A stretch of DNA of 64,000 nucleotides from Kudoa neothunni (taxonomy: Eukaryota > Cnidaria), in the NCBI GenBank assembly GCA_964304625.1, contig OZ199838.1:9610001-9674000 (forward strand), read 5' to 3'. The position numbers and the translations under genes were made by a program. Each line of letters begins with the position of its first letter. Positions within the stretch are counted from its first letter, which is position 1. Below the pieces are notes generated by a model, which saw nothing but the letters and a program-made list of their open reading frames with translations, searched no databases and was not told the origin of the DNA. Below, piece by piece: positions 1 through 11,975 of this stretch.

Positions 1-490
1 GCAATATTGACTTCAAAGTACACCGTACTGCCAAAATAACTCACCATTATCCGTGTCATGCCAATACTCAGGATTTTCCGCGCCGCGCCATACCATACCA
101 GGGCGGTTCATTAAACGTTTAAAAATTTCTGTCCCAACAAAATTTTGTTCACTCCCACATTAGGATACGATTCTCTATAATAATTATAGTCAAGTTTTAG
201 ACTTGAAATGATCATAGACGGTTCCGTGATGAAAGAGGCTATTTGCTTAATACATAATATTCAGATGTCACTTGTTTTGATTATATTTAATTATTTATGA
301 CCTGCCACATCGTGCTCTGAGTCAGATATAATTAAATATAGCGGACTGTTAAAAATTAAACCTATTTACAGCCGGTGAATAAAAGTTTCTGGGATTAAAA
401 ATGTCCATTACGCCAACGTACTTGCTGTCTATTAATTACATTTGTCGAGCCTATTGCATCTGCCTTCCATAAAATGAGTATCAAATCCTA
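1..490. repeat. Diverged dispersed repeat
   Basis: Positions 1-190 resemble 27095-27270 in the same orientation (shared stretches around 'ttcattaaacg' and 'tcaccRttatccRtgtca'). Positions 255-490 resemble 23225-23450 (shared 'tatatttaattattta', then 'taattaaata', and a later 'catctgcct'). No coding capacity or clear terminal repeats are seen, so the class is unknown. The second part holds an internal inverted repeat around the tatatttaatta/taattaaatata pair. Confidence 0.6.
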
Positions 491-1771
491 ACTTGAACAA
501 TTTGTAAATCGAATAATGAAGAAACTGTTTTTTCACTAATTTTTGGGAAAATTTAATGTTGTGTTCATCTATCTAACTATTGAAATTTTTTTGTTCTATC
601 TTGAATAATTATTAATTGTACATTCTAAATCTAAATTTTTTCATAAATTCTAACACCATTTAAAAATGTGAAATTTTTTGTGATCGATAACTTTAATATA
701 TTAAGGGTTGACAATAAGAATGTTTCCACAGTCATATTGAAATCTTTAAGAAGTAATAATATTCCTTTGTTTTCCTACTATAATTCTAATTAACAAAGCG
801 TAAAATTATACCTAGCAAACGTTTATAATTATGAAAATACAACAAATATCCAGAAACAATAAAAAATGATAGATATTATCCCATTGCTATTATAATTTAA
901 CACTCATACAAATGTTTGAAAATCTCATTTTGTTTTTTCAATAAACATTTCAATAAAACAATTACCAAATTCTCCCGTGTCGTCAACACAAATAAAATTT
1001 ATGTAACAAAAACATGGCTAAAAGTTGCGTATACCTTCGTAGAATATTGTTTTACCTTGATTTTTAATTCGATTAGACATTTGTAATTAAAATTTAATAA
1101 GAAAATTTTCCAGGCAACGAACAAGTCACCATAGTAACAAATGCACAAATCCTACGCTTGGTTGCTGTAACCATAAACTACTTTCTTAACCGATCATTGC
1201 TTTAATATTCTCGCATGTCTTCTATAAAAACAAGCACTCATATTTTTGTTTGCGTCAATTGCGACTTCAGATGGAAAAGGAACCCTACCAATTAATACAT
1301 TTCAAGAAAATAAAAGAATTATTGATTTAAAAGTAAAAAACAAAAAACCATACCCACTAACATTAACATTAGCACTAAGATATTTCCCCTTCTATAGCCT
1401 CGAGAGTATTATAGTTAATCTATCCATCTGTCCACGCAGAAGCTTATTTTCAAAGTTAGACAAATAAATCACTGTCTAAACAAATAATTCACCAAACTAA
1501 TCTAATATAACTATCGTTTACCAATAATTTTTAAAATTAAGCTTATTGGTATATTCTTACAACTTATATTACTGCTTTAAAATTATCTTATTTTAATCGT
1601 CAGTAAGTGAATATTAAAATTGGTATATACATGGTCTTAATGTAACTTATAACATAACCGGAAAAAATTAAAAGTAACAAAAAAATATGTGATTTGGTGG
1701 CCCCGTATTTTGCTGAGAATGATTGCTCACGCAGGTTTAAAGAAGCTGTTAGATTTGCGTCACAATTCCAC
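491..1771. other. AT-rich spacer
   Basis: Nothing recognisable. A 73-codon open frame (1246-1467) is Lys/Leu-rich and looks like chance. The 3' part is the upstream region of PYM1. Confidence 0.5.
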
Positions 1772-2527
1772 ATGGATAAAAATATTATTGTGGGGTCGAT
1801 GCGACCAGATGGAACTAGGAGGAAAGATATAGAGGTCAAACCTGGATATGTTAATCAGGAGGAGGTTCCAAAGTATTTGATATCATAATGGTTAATGTTG
1901 TTGAAATTTGGTGACTGCAAAGATATGTGATACCTCAAAGGAGAGTGATACCTTCAAAAATTGTTCAACAACCTAATTCACCTACGTTACTAATTGAAAA
2001 AGAACAACAACACAGTCCAATAGGTTCGCTTATTCCGGCCAATGGTGGCGTAGACCTTTCATCTAATGAGAAGAAACGTCTTAAGCGACAACGAAATCGC
2101 CAAGCAAAAGCTAAAAGAGCTCAAGAAAAGAACACCGTTACTAACAGTGATCCAACCTCAGTGGATGAACTCACTGATAAAGTAATACTTTTGGATTCGT
2201 CATTACTTAAAAAGTTATCTTATCGTTTCAATTTTAGTTTGCCGCTGTCACAATCGACAATAAACATTCTTCAAATGGTAACACATTGCTCCATCTGAAT
2301 TTTAAAATCCATAATTGCTTTTGATAGTGGACATAGACAATGAAAATGCTGAGAAAGAGCTTAGAAAACTACGGAAAAAACTTAGGGAAATTGAAAAGTT
2401 GGTTGAAAAACACCAACAAAATGGTTTCTCACCAAATGACGATGAATTGGCCAAGCTCAATTTGAAACAATCCATAATCGACAAGATATCTCGATTAGAG
2501 TCTTCCATTACTAAAACGGCCAACTGA
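1772..2527 (+). CDS. PYM1: PYM1, partner of Y14 and Mago (exon-junction-complex disassembly factor)
   Basis: PYM binds the Mago-Y14 heterodimer through its N-terminus and helps ribosome-linked removal of exon-junction complexes in the cytoplasm. Exon 1 is 1772-1872 and carries the family motif as SMRPDGTRRK followed by VKPGYVNQEEVPKY (human: STQRPDGTWRK...VKEGYVPQEEVPVY). The intron 1873-1922 (GTATTT...AAAG, 50 nt) joins in phase to exon 2, 1923-about 2181, which holds a basic KKRLKRQRNRQAKAKRAQ stretch like the KRNLKRKEKRRQQ block of human PYM1. The last exon (about 2337 or 2354-2527) encodes the C-terminal helix KELRKLRKKLREIEKL and ends at TGA 2525-2527. The second intron is not fully resolved; the best donor is GTAATA at 2182, with acceptors at 2327, 2336 or 2353. 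The predicted length is about 185 residues (human 204). The gene looks intact. Confidence 0.88.
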
Positions 2528-2892
2528 TTTATTTAGAATTTTTAGAATGTTTCTTTTTCATTTTTGTACAAATTGTTGTTCGTTTTTGAGCCTCCAAATA
2601 GATAGTGATCTTTATTGGTTGTGAATGCGCCGTCATTTTTATAGCACTAAATTATTAATTTAATTTTTGAATTGATGTTGTGTTAAGCGAGATAATCTAT
2701 TGCTTGAACTAGGTGCTAAAGAGTATGTGTAAAAAATCATTAATCCGCACCAAACAAATACCACCCTCAAACAACCAACAGCTCTTCATATTAGCGCCTA
2801 ATAATCACCTATTATTAGAGTGATTATAACTAACACCCAAAAAGTGAGTGACCCAGTCCCAGTACAATTGCGATTGTGAGCTCTCGTTTCTA

Positions 2893-4128
2893 ATGCTAAA
2901 TCTATACCATATCATATGTTTGATTACAATAACATTTTTGTGTGATACTTTAACCCCACTAATACACTCAACCCCAATCTCTGAGCTCAAGGTAACCTCA
3001 CACATGTTTCAAGCTGTAAAAATTTTTGTTTTGTATTAGGAGGGTGATGTTTACCAACAAATAATAAACAGTGTTGTAAGTAAAATAATATCCAATCATA
3101 TTCCCGGCACTGGCCATAGTGGAAATTGGCACAACATTAGTTATCAGCAATATCCATGTTTTGGTTAGATTTTTTGGGAGATGATTATCTCAGGATAATG
3201 CTTTTTCATTATAGATCAACAACAAACCAACATTAGTTATTGTTTCCTCGTGAAAGGGGCTAATGTTGAAAAAGAATTTTCGATTTTTTCAATTTTTAAG
3301 GACAGCTCATGTGCTACTGTACGTTGAATTCTTTGGTGATGGATTTCGACAGTTAATATTTAGCTCTTACATCGCAAGCATTATTCTATTAAAATTGGCA
3401 TTCCTTTTTCGAGAATAACCTATCGTGCCAAATGTTCACAACAAACCCACGCCTCCATAGTCCATTACACGCTGACGCTAGATCACACTCATTATGATGC
3501 TAATCGAAATAATTTTACTGTAAAGATTCACACGAGTATATAAAAATTCAACATTTAAATAATGATTAATTTTGAATGCACAGAAATCCCTCGTGTTTAT
3601 TTGCGTTATGTGGATTATTTTGAGAATTTCTTGTTCCTGTATTTTGACAATAATTCCACTATGATGTTGAATCCCATCACCAATGCCCATCCTGCTCGTT
3701 ATCTCAAATGGAAGGATGGCTGTAACTACAAAAAAGTACAACCTAAAGTTGCATCCTCACAAAGAATTTATGTTTTCGAATGTTTATGTTGGTCTCCTTA
3801 GGAATGCTGTCTAGTTAGCTTTAATGTGTCAATTGCCGAAATCGGTTGGCAAGAAGTCATTGTTGCCCCAAAACATCTTCCCGTGTCTATGTGTATCGGA
3901 GTTTGCAATGAGGAAGCTGTCTCATTTGATGTCAATGTTATTCTGCTCCAACAAATCAAAAAGATGTACGTTTTGTCAACGAATCGTAAACACAGGTCAT
4001 CCATGAATATGTATGGTTGCTGCAGACCGCTTTCCTACACTAAAGTGGGAATTATATTCGTAAACCCTAGCAATGAGCTTGTTCCAAGCTCCTTGGATTT
4101 AATCGCTAATGGTTGTGCATGTTTTTAA
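2893..4128 (+). CDS. TGF-beta superfamily ligand, activin/TGF-beta-like, multi-exon
   Basis: This encodes a secreted growth-factor precursor. Exon 1 (2893-2991) starts with a signal peptide, MLNLYHIICLITITFLC, and stops at a GTAACC donor; exon 2 begins at 3040 and is open to about 3168. A middle exon near 3214-3318 (reading NISYCFLVKGANVEKEFSIF) and at least one more before 3560 make up the propeptide, but their exact borders are unresolved. A propeptide/mature exon ends at 3735 (GTACAA donor). The last exon, 3802-4128, gives the cystine-knot domain: ECC, then IGWQEVIVAP, then CIGVC, GCC and terminal CACF. With the Cys in DGCNYKKECC this makes nine cysteines, the pattern of activin and TGF-beta rather than BMP (seven). 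Activin has CC...VSFKDIGWNDWIIAP...CEGEC at the same places. The cleavage site is probably in the basic stretch RYLKWK; a canonical RXXR is not obvious. PYM1 lies 365 bp upstream on the same strand. Confidence 0.85.
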
Positions 4129-4484
4129 AAGTTTACTTTTAAAAGACTATTTTTTTCGTTGGTTGCGTTTTGATTTTGAAGAGCTCCAATCATAGTTTAT
4201 TCTAGTTTAGCTAAGAATTTTTTATTGCGCAGATTTGTAAGTTATATTATTTTAAAAAAATAAATATCAAAAAATCTGTTTCTACATGCTGCCCCAACAA
4301 TACAAATAATATAACTGCCATCAAAATTATTAAATTAATTTTCGATTAAAAAAATAAGAGCTATACTATTTGATATTCTACACACTTTTTCAATGAATTT
4401 ACGAGGAACGTGCCATACTTGTAAATTAATTACAAAATAAAGCATGAAGTGCATTTTATTTATTTGATGAGGATCCTAGCCCAG
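4129..4484. other. Spacer
   Basis: AT-rich 3' flank of the TGF-beta gene. I see no feature. Confidence 0.5.
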
Positions 4485-7370
4485 TTAACCTTCCGAGCGT
4501 CCCTGGGGTCAATATGACCCCCAGCCGGCTTAATCCACGTTTTCCTCAATGCACGATTTATGAAAACAATTTATTTTTATTTCTAATTAAAAGTATTATA
4601 ATTATAACTATTTTCCAAAATTTTAGATCTATAATTTTTATATACATTTAAAATCACGCTACCACACGGTGGGGGTCAAAATTACCTCCACCTTTTTATT
4701 AAAAAATCTGAATAGCTTTTTAATAGAGGACTATACAGTGCATTGGGAGTTAGTTTAATGTTGTATAAAATGTATAAATCTTATAAATTGGTGTTTAGTA
4801 GATACGAAAAAATTACACTGTTAATCACGCGCGAGACAATATATTCCAAATTTACGATAAAACATTTTATTCAAATTAAAACACTAACAATGTCATCTAT
4901 TGAGATAAAACATCATTTAAATGTTATCAAAAGTTTATCAGATATATATATATATATATGTAATTATCTGATTAAAACAACCATGCGAGCTTTATTTTTG
5001 ACGTTGGATCATTAACTTATTTCCATCTGCAGATGGAGAAAAACATTGTTACTTTATTATCCATATTCGAATATTAATTGATGTATGATTATTTTGAGCA
5101 ATTGTTCACATTGTTAATAAGTCACACTTCTCGATTTTTATGTCATTTTTAAACTCCCGCACAAAAATTCTCATCCCAACCTTTTGTTCAACAACTTTAA
5201 AAAGTTTTTTAAATAGATGGATTTACAATAAAATAACAGTTAATTTAATATTTTATAAATTTATTAAAATTCTAAAATTAGTGTTGGAATTATAGGAAGA
5301 TACTACTTCTACAGGTCGTGTGTGTGGTACAATGGATTCCGAATCGTCCGAAAAAATCGTAAATTTTGAGGAAACTGATTCAGAATTTAGTGACTACATG
5401 ATTGATGACCCTTCAACTAATTATTCAGACTCTAAATCTAATGATGAAAACAATTTTAACGACGAAGATGGTCACACACTTATGTCGTTTGAATATTTTA
5501 TTGACCACCGTATGCTCGACTGGATTGTTGATTGTACCAACAACTACATAAACGAAGAACGACAGGGGTTAATTCCAAACACAAAAGATGACCTGATGAA
5601 GTATATTGGTTGCAGCTTGCTAATGGTGATAATCGTGAAAATCAAAGGTAAAAATATGGACGTTCGGGAATTTTGGAGTCCCAAATACGGCCAACCGATG
5701 ATCATACAATCAATATCCATTCGCCTTTTGAAAAATTATGTTCCTGCATAAGATTTCACAAACACGACGAAAGGAACAAAAATGATAAATTTTCACCAAT
5801 AAGAGAAATTTTTGAACAGTTTATTGATAATTTCAGGAAAAATTGCTCTCCAAGTGAACAAATGACAGTGGGCGAGCAACTTGTGACATTTCGGGGCATA
5901 TGTGGTTTCAAAATGTATATTTCAAGCAAGCCCGGGAAATATGGAATTAAAATATGGGCATTATGCGATTCTAAAAACGCGTATTTATTTAATGCTAAGG
6001 TATATTTTGGAAAAGAAAACGGCCAAGTAGAGTTTCATCTGGACAAAACTGTAGTCAAAAATCTATGCGAGCCTGTTTTTAAAACTGGTAGAAACATCAT
6101 AACAACCGACAATTTTTTTACCACTCTATCTCTTGCAAGATTCCTACTACGTCAATGATTAATTATAGTTGGAACTGTCAAGAAAAATAAAAAATTTTTA
6201 CCGGCAGAATTCCAGGACAAAAAGGGAAAAGGAAGAAACGTGAAGTTTTTATTCATAGGGAAAATTACCATTGTAAAGTATAGTCCCTAACACAATAAAT
6301 CGGTAGTCTTTTGTTTACACTTCGCAGAAATACAGCAATTGATGTAAGTAAAAAATCTGAGATTGTCACATATTATAATAATACCAAAGGAGGTGTGGAC
6401 ACATTGGGCCAAATAGTCCGACATTTCTCTGAACAAAGAGAAACTAGAAGAGGGCCGATGGCATTTTTTTAATACTTTAGATATTGTTGCTTACGACTGT
6501 TATTTGTTGTACTGTGAAAAGCATCCTGCATTCATCGACAGATATAAAAATAGGTCCTGAAAAGAGTTTATCAAATTATTAACAGATGAGCTTTTACCCC
6601 CAAAAGATGTTGAGAAAAAACTCACACATTGAAGAGACCGAGAATACCTCAAACTAAAATCAGAAAATGGTGTCAAATTTGTTGTCGCGATGATAAAAGT
6701 AAGACCACCACTCAATGCAAGTTTTTCTTTAAAATGGTTTGCAATAATCATCAAGATGAAATTATTATTTGTATTAATTGTTTAAATTCTATTATAAATA
6801 AATAAACTTTTTGAAATTTTTAAATGCATTTTTATTGATTTCTTGTGTGAGTTATAAGTGACTTAACGATTGGAAAGGCTGAATAAATGAAAGTGTATAT
6901 AATTGATTAAAACAGTATCCACATCAAACATTATTTGAAAAAGAGCTACATATTATCATCATATTTCTTCATCCACATATGGGAATAGTTGAGTAATCTA
7001 ATGGCCAAAATAAAGTTCATAATATTAACCCTAGAAATCATATTCGGTACTTCCAATCCTAAACTGATAAGGTTCAAATTAAACTTTATCCAAATTTATT
7101 ATTTAATTTATATATTTATTTCAATAAAAGGATTTATTTCGCCAATTTGGAATTTATTGAGTCGCGCTTACAATTAAAATTGTTTATTTTTTATATCTAC
7201 TAGACATTGATTTATAAATTTTATACATTTTACACAACACTAAGTTATAATCTCATATAATTTATTGTCATCCATTGAAAACCTATTCAAACTTTTCCAA
7301 AAGAGGTAGGGGTCAAAATAACCCCCACCGTATGATAACGTAATATTTTCTCCATTTGGACGAGGGTTAA
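4485..7370 (+). mobile_element. piggyBac-type DNA transposon, inactive
   Basis: The element is bounded by TTAA at 4485-4488 and 7367-7370. The left end reads TTAACCTTCCGAGC and the right end (reverse complement) TTAACCCTCGTCC, a weak terminal match. Near both ends lies a palindromic block: CTGGGGTCAATATGACCCCC at about 4504, ACGGTGGGGGTCAAAATTACC at about 4659, and on the right the mirror-image AGGGGTCAAAATAACCCCCACCGT at about 7306. It carries a transposase pseudogene (5332-6805). A (TA)n run sits at about 4939-4960. The palindromic end block matches the end of the element at 33725, so they are relatives. Confidence 0.8.
5332..6805 (+). pseudogene. piggyBac transposase pseudogene
   Basis: It starts with an acidic N-terminus (MDSESSEKIVNFEETDSEFSD) typical of piggyBac transposases, then continues in a second frame from about 5673. 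The core motif block before ISSKPGKYGIKIWALCDSKN reads MTVGEQLVTFRG where active relatives have TVDE, so the first catalytic Asp is Gly. The second catalytic Asp is kept in TTDNFFTT (about 6106). Further frame changes follow 6158. A Cys-rich C-terminal domain is still readable at about 6673-6780 (WCQICC...CKFFFKMVC...H...CINC). The gene is dead by substitution and frameshifts. Confidence 0.85.
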
Positions 7371-8360
7371 GTTATTTTTGAAAACTACTTATGTATTGAG
7401 ACAGAGTTAATTCTTTTACGGCGAGCTCTACTATTAGTATCCCTGGTTAAGATCTTCTGTTTAAGATCAGCATAATAGTCAAAATATTTACTAAGGTGTC
7501 AAATGTTTAAAACTTATTATTATTTAGAAAAGTTCAAAATAGTTCCTATTGAACCTTATAAGATTTAGCACGCCTGAGTGGTTTGAACTATGATGATAAA
7601 AAGGTGTAACCATCATCTGGAAATTTTATCTGTAGTTGGTTGTATTGTTTTCACGTTTGCCATTTTAAATCAACAACAAATCCTATTTATAGACGATATA
7701 CAAAGTTAATTGTATTGATCTGCTACATTTAATTTATTCTAAACAAACGATAGAAATTTAGGGGACAGAAATAATTAAATATAACTGATTACCAAATATT
7801 TGTTTGTGAATATTTTAGTCAATATGAATGTCCGTTTAACGCTAAAAACGTAAGAATAGATTTTGCGCACGCGCATGGCGAATTAAAGATGAATTTGCGT
7901 GGGCCAATAGAAACGGTCATTTGAACCATATACTGTTAACAGTATCATATTTAAGATGTAATAAATAATATTATAGATACTTAATTTGTTTGAAAGTCAA
8001 TCTAAATATTTTAAGTGTAAAATTGTTAAATTTTATTAGCTCGTTATGAGTCATGTAATTGTTTTTTAGAATTTTTTTCATAATAATTTAAAAAAAAAGG
8101 TTAATATTTCTTTAGAAAATACGCACAACAATTGGACTTGTATAAACTTAATTGTGTACCAATTATTACGTTGATTATATTGATATTTTGATTTTAACAA
8201 TTAGAAAATTTTATAATATTTTCATTTATGAAAATATTAAATTAGTAATAAACGTTTCTCGATTTTAAAATTACATTTAGTTTGAAGAGATTACATCGCG
8301 AATATTATCGAGTGTAGACGAAAGAATTAGTCACTTCACATTTTGTTTCGTTACGATAAA
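7371..8360. other. AT-rich spacer
   Basis: No gene or clear repeat seen. The last part is the promoter region of RNASEK. Confidence 0.5.
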
Positions 8361-8717
8361 ATGGTGAGAATTATGGGTGAAAAAGCCGCCTTAACTCTTA
8401 TTATCGTAGGTTCCGTTGGAATAGTGTTTATGGTACCAGAGATAACCGTGTGTATCACATTAACACAATTTTTAGGGCGTTCTGGGCTTATCATTTTCTT
8501 CACATTGTGGCACCCTTATTAACGATGTTCCAGAAGGTGATGGACCTATTGAGAAACGGTTTTGATAACGTTGCATCGTAATTTCCATTAAACATCTAAA
8601 AATAGTGACTATTTTAAATATAGATTGTGTTATATAAATGTTGGAATATGGTTCGTTATTACAATGCTCTCTTCAGCTCAATTCATCTTGATAAGAAATG
8701 GCAAACGTTTTATATAA
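8361..8717 (+). CDS. RNASEK: RNASEK, ribonuclease kappa-like small membrane protein
   Basis: Exons are 8361-8432, 8476-8558 and 8624-8717 (249 nt, 82 residues), with introns of 43 and 65 nt. The protein has two membrane segments. The first with its loop reads GEKAALTLIIVGSVGIVFM then LGLSFSSHCGTLINDVP, matching human GPKLAACGIVLS...LGIFFNVHSAVLIEDVP. The second reads CYINVGIWFVITMLSSAQF, then a basic tail IRNGKRFI. In animals RNASEK is a V-ATPase-associated membrane protein needed for endocytosis; RNase activity has also been reported. The loop between the helices is about 13 residues shorter than in human (98 residues). Splice phases (0, then 2) are consistent and all three exons stay open. 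Confidence 0.85.
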
Positions 8718-9107
8718 CTTTTTATTTTATAATTCATATTTTCTGATAATTTTTTTTATGAAAATCCGAATATTTAGACCATTACGCTTTTTCGATTTCA
8801 TTAAGCTCTTACGTTCGCACATTAGATAAAATTTATTGCTATCTAATGTTAATATAAAGAAATAATACGCAACTTTTTAGGTAAATGTGCGGTAGGTCCA
8901 ATTCAATAATTAATCATAAAATATACGTTTTTTGTTATATCAGCGTAAACCTGTTACATATTTATTATAAGAAAATCGTTTCATAACTACTCAAATAGAG
9001 ATGACCAGAGGAACTTAATTTAAAAAATTTACGCAACACAAAACTAATTTTTGTAAAGCCACCAAAAGAAACAGTTTATGACAAAATTTAAAAAATTTAA
9101 TGAAAGT
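8718..9107. other. AT-rich intergenic, convergent gene ends
   Basis: This lies between the 3' end of RNASEK (+) and the 3' end of the NDUFV3-like gene (-). No feature seen. Confidence 0.5.
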
Positions 9108-9332
9108 TTATAGTTTTTTAGATATTTCGCGTAATGGAGACACTGGCTGAGGCATCCTTTTCGACATTAAACGACGTTCTATTTCATAAAAGGAAAATTT
9201 GTTGTAATTGAAATATTCGCCACATTTGTAGTCATTCTTTGGCTTTTCTAATTTCTTGGCACTTTTTTTATCAACGAAACTTTTGGTGTTTGACAAAAAG
9301 CGGGCATTTTTAACTAACTTCCACAATGTCAT
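9108..9332 (-). CDS. NDUFV3: NDUFV3-like subunit of mitochondrial complex I
   Basis: This is a single-exon 74-residue protein. The start MTLWKLVKNARFLSNTKS is basic and hydroxylated, lacks acidic residues, and looks like a mitochondrial presequence. The C-terminal half, YKCGEYFNYNKFSFYEIERR then RMPQPVSP, aligns with the conserved end of NDUFV3 (YKNLQHHDYSTYTFLDLN then FRMPQPSSG). NDUFV3 is an accessory subunit of the NADH-oxidising module, bound at the NDUFV1/NDUFV2 flavoprotein. The human short form is 108 residues; this copy has lost most of the linker between presequence and conserved tail. The call rests mainly on the RMPQP block and the aromatic spacing before it. Confidence 0.7.
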   Translation of the reverse strand: MTLWKLVKNARFLSNTKSFVDKKSAKKLEKPKNDYKCGEYFNYNKFSFYEIERRLMSKRMPQPVSPLREISKKL

Positions 9333-10569
9333 CGGCCAAAATAGAGTTTAACTGTGTGGCTTCGGCGAGAAAATCACACTCGTTAAAAATCGTAAGAAAA
9401 TTCATTGTTTATCCACAAAAGATGCTAATTTCTTTTCTTTGATATTTTTTCGATACAATAAATTGATCACTTACTCAGAAAGACTGTATGGATTTATATC
9501 GCCGCATTTCAGTATTGATGATCGAAAGCGCCGTAAGTAGCCCGCCCCGATTTCATTTGTATTGTGGCTTGCGTCATAAAAAGTGACGCTTATGAATAAT
9601 TGTTCCGTAAATGAATCCTAATGTTTCCTAGCGTTTGTCTCTGCCATAATTACCAGCCCAAATGGTAGAATATACCCCGACATTTTCTCGTATGATTTCT
9701 GTCGGTATTATTTGATTCCTTTCTTGAGTTATCGTGAGGCAGCAACTACTTTTTTAATATATTCCCGAATCATCTTATATTATTAATTTTGGAGAATACA
9801 TTTTACACCATATTTTTTCTTCTTTACAATGGTTTCATCGAATTAAACCATTATGTCTCTCCCGCTAATTTTTGAAAATTCATTGTCCATTATTGAAGCC
9901 CTTCAGGTCTTTTAATGTAGTTTTTCAGCCACACGTTTCGAGATACGACAATAGGTATGAATTATTGAATAGTTTGATGTGTCATGTTTGGATGCTTTAT
10001 TACACAAATATTCTTTTAGAAAGGATTCCGGATAGATTGCTTTTTTGAATGTTCAAAAATAGACCTACTCTTACGGTAAATCTCTTGGAGAACTTTTTAC
10101 TGTTATATTTACATCCATTGCTAATGTATTATCTTAAAATGATGTAAATTTGTCCGTCACAAAAATAAATGTGAATACTAGGTAATACACCGATATTCTG
10201 GGACCAATTTATAGTATACGATAAATCCTTTCTGAAATATCCTTGATCTAATATTTTTATACCGAATATTATCTAAAGCGTATATTCTTTTAAAAGAGGA
10301 TATAGGCGGGGATCGATTATTCTATTAGATTAGACGAAACCTGGTATGTATACTGATAATTTAGTCAACTTATTGTATGAGTTCGCCTGCATAGTATTGA
10401 GTATGAAAATTTACAAACATATTTTTTTCTCATTGTAGAAATATTATTTTTTTATTGTAAAACTAAATTGTTCCTTTATATTTTGAAGTTACCACATCAA
10501 GTTTGTTGGCCTAACAATCACTGTAATTACACGAGTTCTATCAAATATTTTTAGCATTTATACAAGTGC
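9333..10569. other. Spacer, AT-rich
   Basis: No gene was read with confidence. It may contain eroded transposon sequence downstream of the BEL/Pao fossil, but I cannot support a class. Confidence 0.4.
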
Positions 10570-11975
10570 CACTTTTTAACCATCGTCAAAAATAGAATAA
10601 TCTAATGGAAACTAAGATTTTTTATTAATCGTATTTTCGATTTTCTCGACATTCCCACCACAAAGGGTAAACAAGGGGACATTATACTTCTATAGGATAG
10701 AGATGAACAATTGATCTTTTGAACAGTGTTCCATTTGAAAACCTCGTTAGGGTTGACCTTACCTTTTTAACATCTCCTGCGTATATGGATTCTATCATCG
10801 CAAGTTTCCATTCTCATTTTGGTGAATTATCTTCAGTGAGAAGTATATCACGTTTAATAATCGATGCTTGTTGTACACACTTTTTATTTGAAAACTTTTC
10901 ATTTTATTCCTCACGAACGCTCAAGAGATATTCATGTTTCCATGATTTCCAATGTTTAAAAATTAACATTCTAACAAGTTCAGGTTTTTTTAATTCAGTT
11001 CTTGTAATTTCTCATACTTTGAGTATGAATACTCTTGAAAATTTTGAAAGTAACAGCGGCATCAAATAAGATTCCGGTAAATCAACATCCAAAGTCTTTA
11101 TTTTTGTCAAAATTGCTAAAGTTATGTTGAAGATCAATCTTAGACAGCTCGTCAAATATGATGCGTCCTTGATCCCATACAATTTTTCTTATAACAGATT
11201 GATAACATCTTGTTGTTTACTATATTTTTTCTTTAATAACTTCAATGGACGTTATAATTACTAGCTTACGATGATATATCCTCGATCAATTGATTTGTTA
11301 TATCTCCAAAAATCAGGCTCTTTAGATATATCAATTTGGAATAATCATTTAAATCACTGTTCGTATTAGCGAAATTTTCTAAATTTTAACAAAAATTCTT
11401 TCCATTTGTGAGATCTCCTATCAAACTTTTTATTGAAATTGGTGATAGGTGCACTTATACAGTATTATCTTCTGACGGTTTCTTTGAGAGGAATCTGGTG
11501 AGCTAATATATTCCGTTTTTATCCCATAAGTGTAAGTAGGATCTTCTATTTCGTTTAATTTTAGTGCTTCCTCTATATCGTACAAAAATATTTCTGAATC
11601 CATCAAAACGTTGGTTCAATCTCCAAATTTTTGACCCCTTTCGTCTTTTATTTTCTTATCGATGCTTTCTCTATGTATTTTAAGGGCGCGCTCCATTTTT
11701 CTCTCTAAATGTTTAATACGACAACGTCTCTATCTCCACTTAGCTTTGTCAATGCATGCTCAGCCAACTGACCTATTTTTGTACAGTTGCCATATAAAGT
11801 TTCTTCGATTCTACTATTGCTTTGTCGTCACTGGGTGTCATCTCACATGTTCTTAGCTCTGACATAAGTTTTATTTTTTAACCGTACTCAAAAATAAGTT
11901 TATTCAATGGAAATTAAAATGTTATATTAATCCTTGTCTTGAATAAATCGATTTTCTCGACAAGGTCAAACCGAA
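10570..11975 (-). mobile_element. BEL/Pao LTR-retroelement fossil, internally deleted
   Basis: Read on the minus strand. A short terminal repeat near 11880-11975 (TGTCGAGAAAATCG...GGTTAAAAA) recurs near 10570-10655, so these are taken as the remains of the two LTRs. Next to the upper LTR is a gag-like start (MSELRTCEMTPSDDKA, about 11862 downward) with a charged coiled-coil stretch. Near the lower LTR are fragments of the far end of pol: WKSWKHEYLLSVREE and, before the LTR, NGTLFKRSIVHLYPIE, which match the post-integrase C-terminal region of BEL/Pao polyproteins. Protease, reverse transcriptase and most of integrase are absent. The element is old and thoroughly broken (well over ten breaks). 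Sequence at 11976-12500 may belong to it or to another remnant. Confidence 0.7.

Noticed and set aside
1246-1467. 73-codon open frame
   Set aside because: AT-biased composition, no splice partner and no recognisable motif.
4939-4960. (TA)n run as a possible regulatory element
   Set aside because: Simple repeat inside a dead transposon.
10719-11069. 116-codon plus-strand open frame
   Set aside because: It is the antisense shadow of the BEL/Pao fossil on the minus strand.
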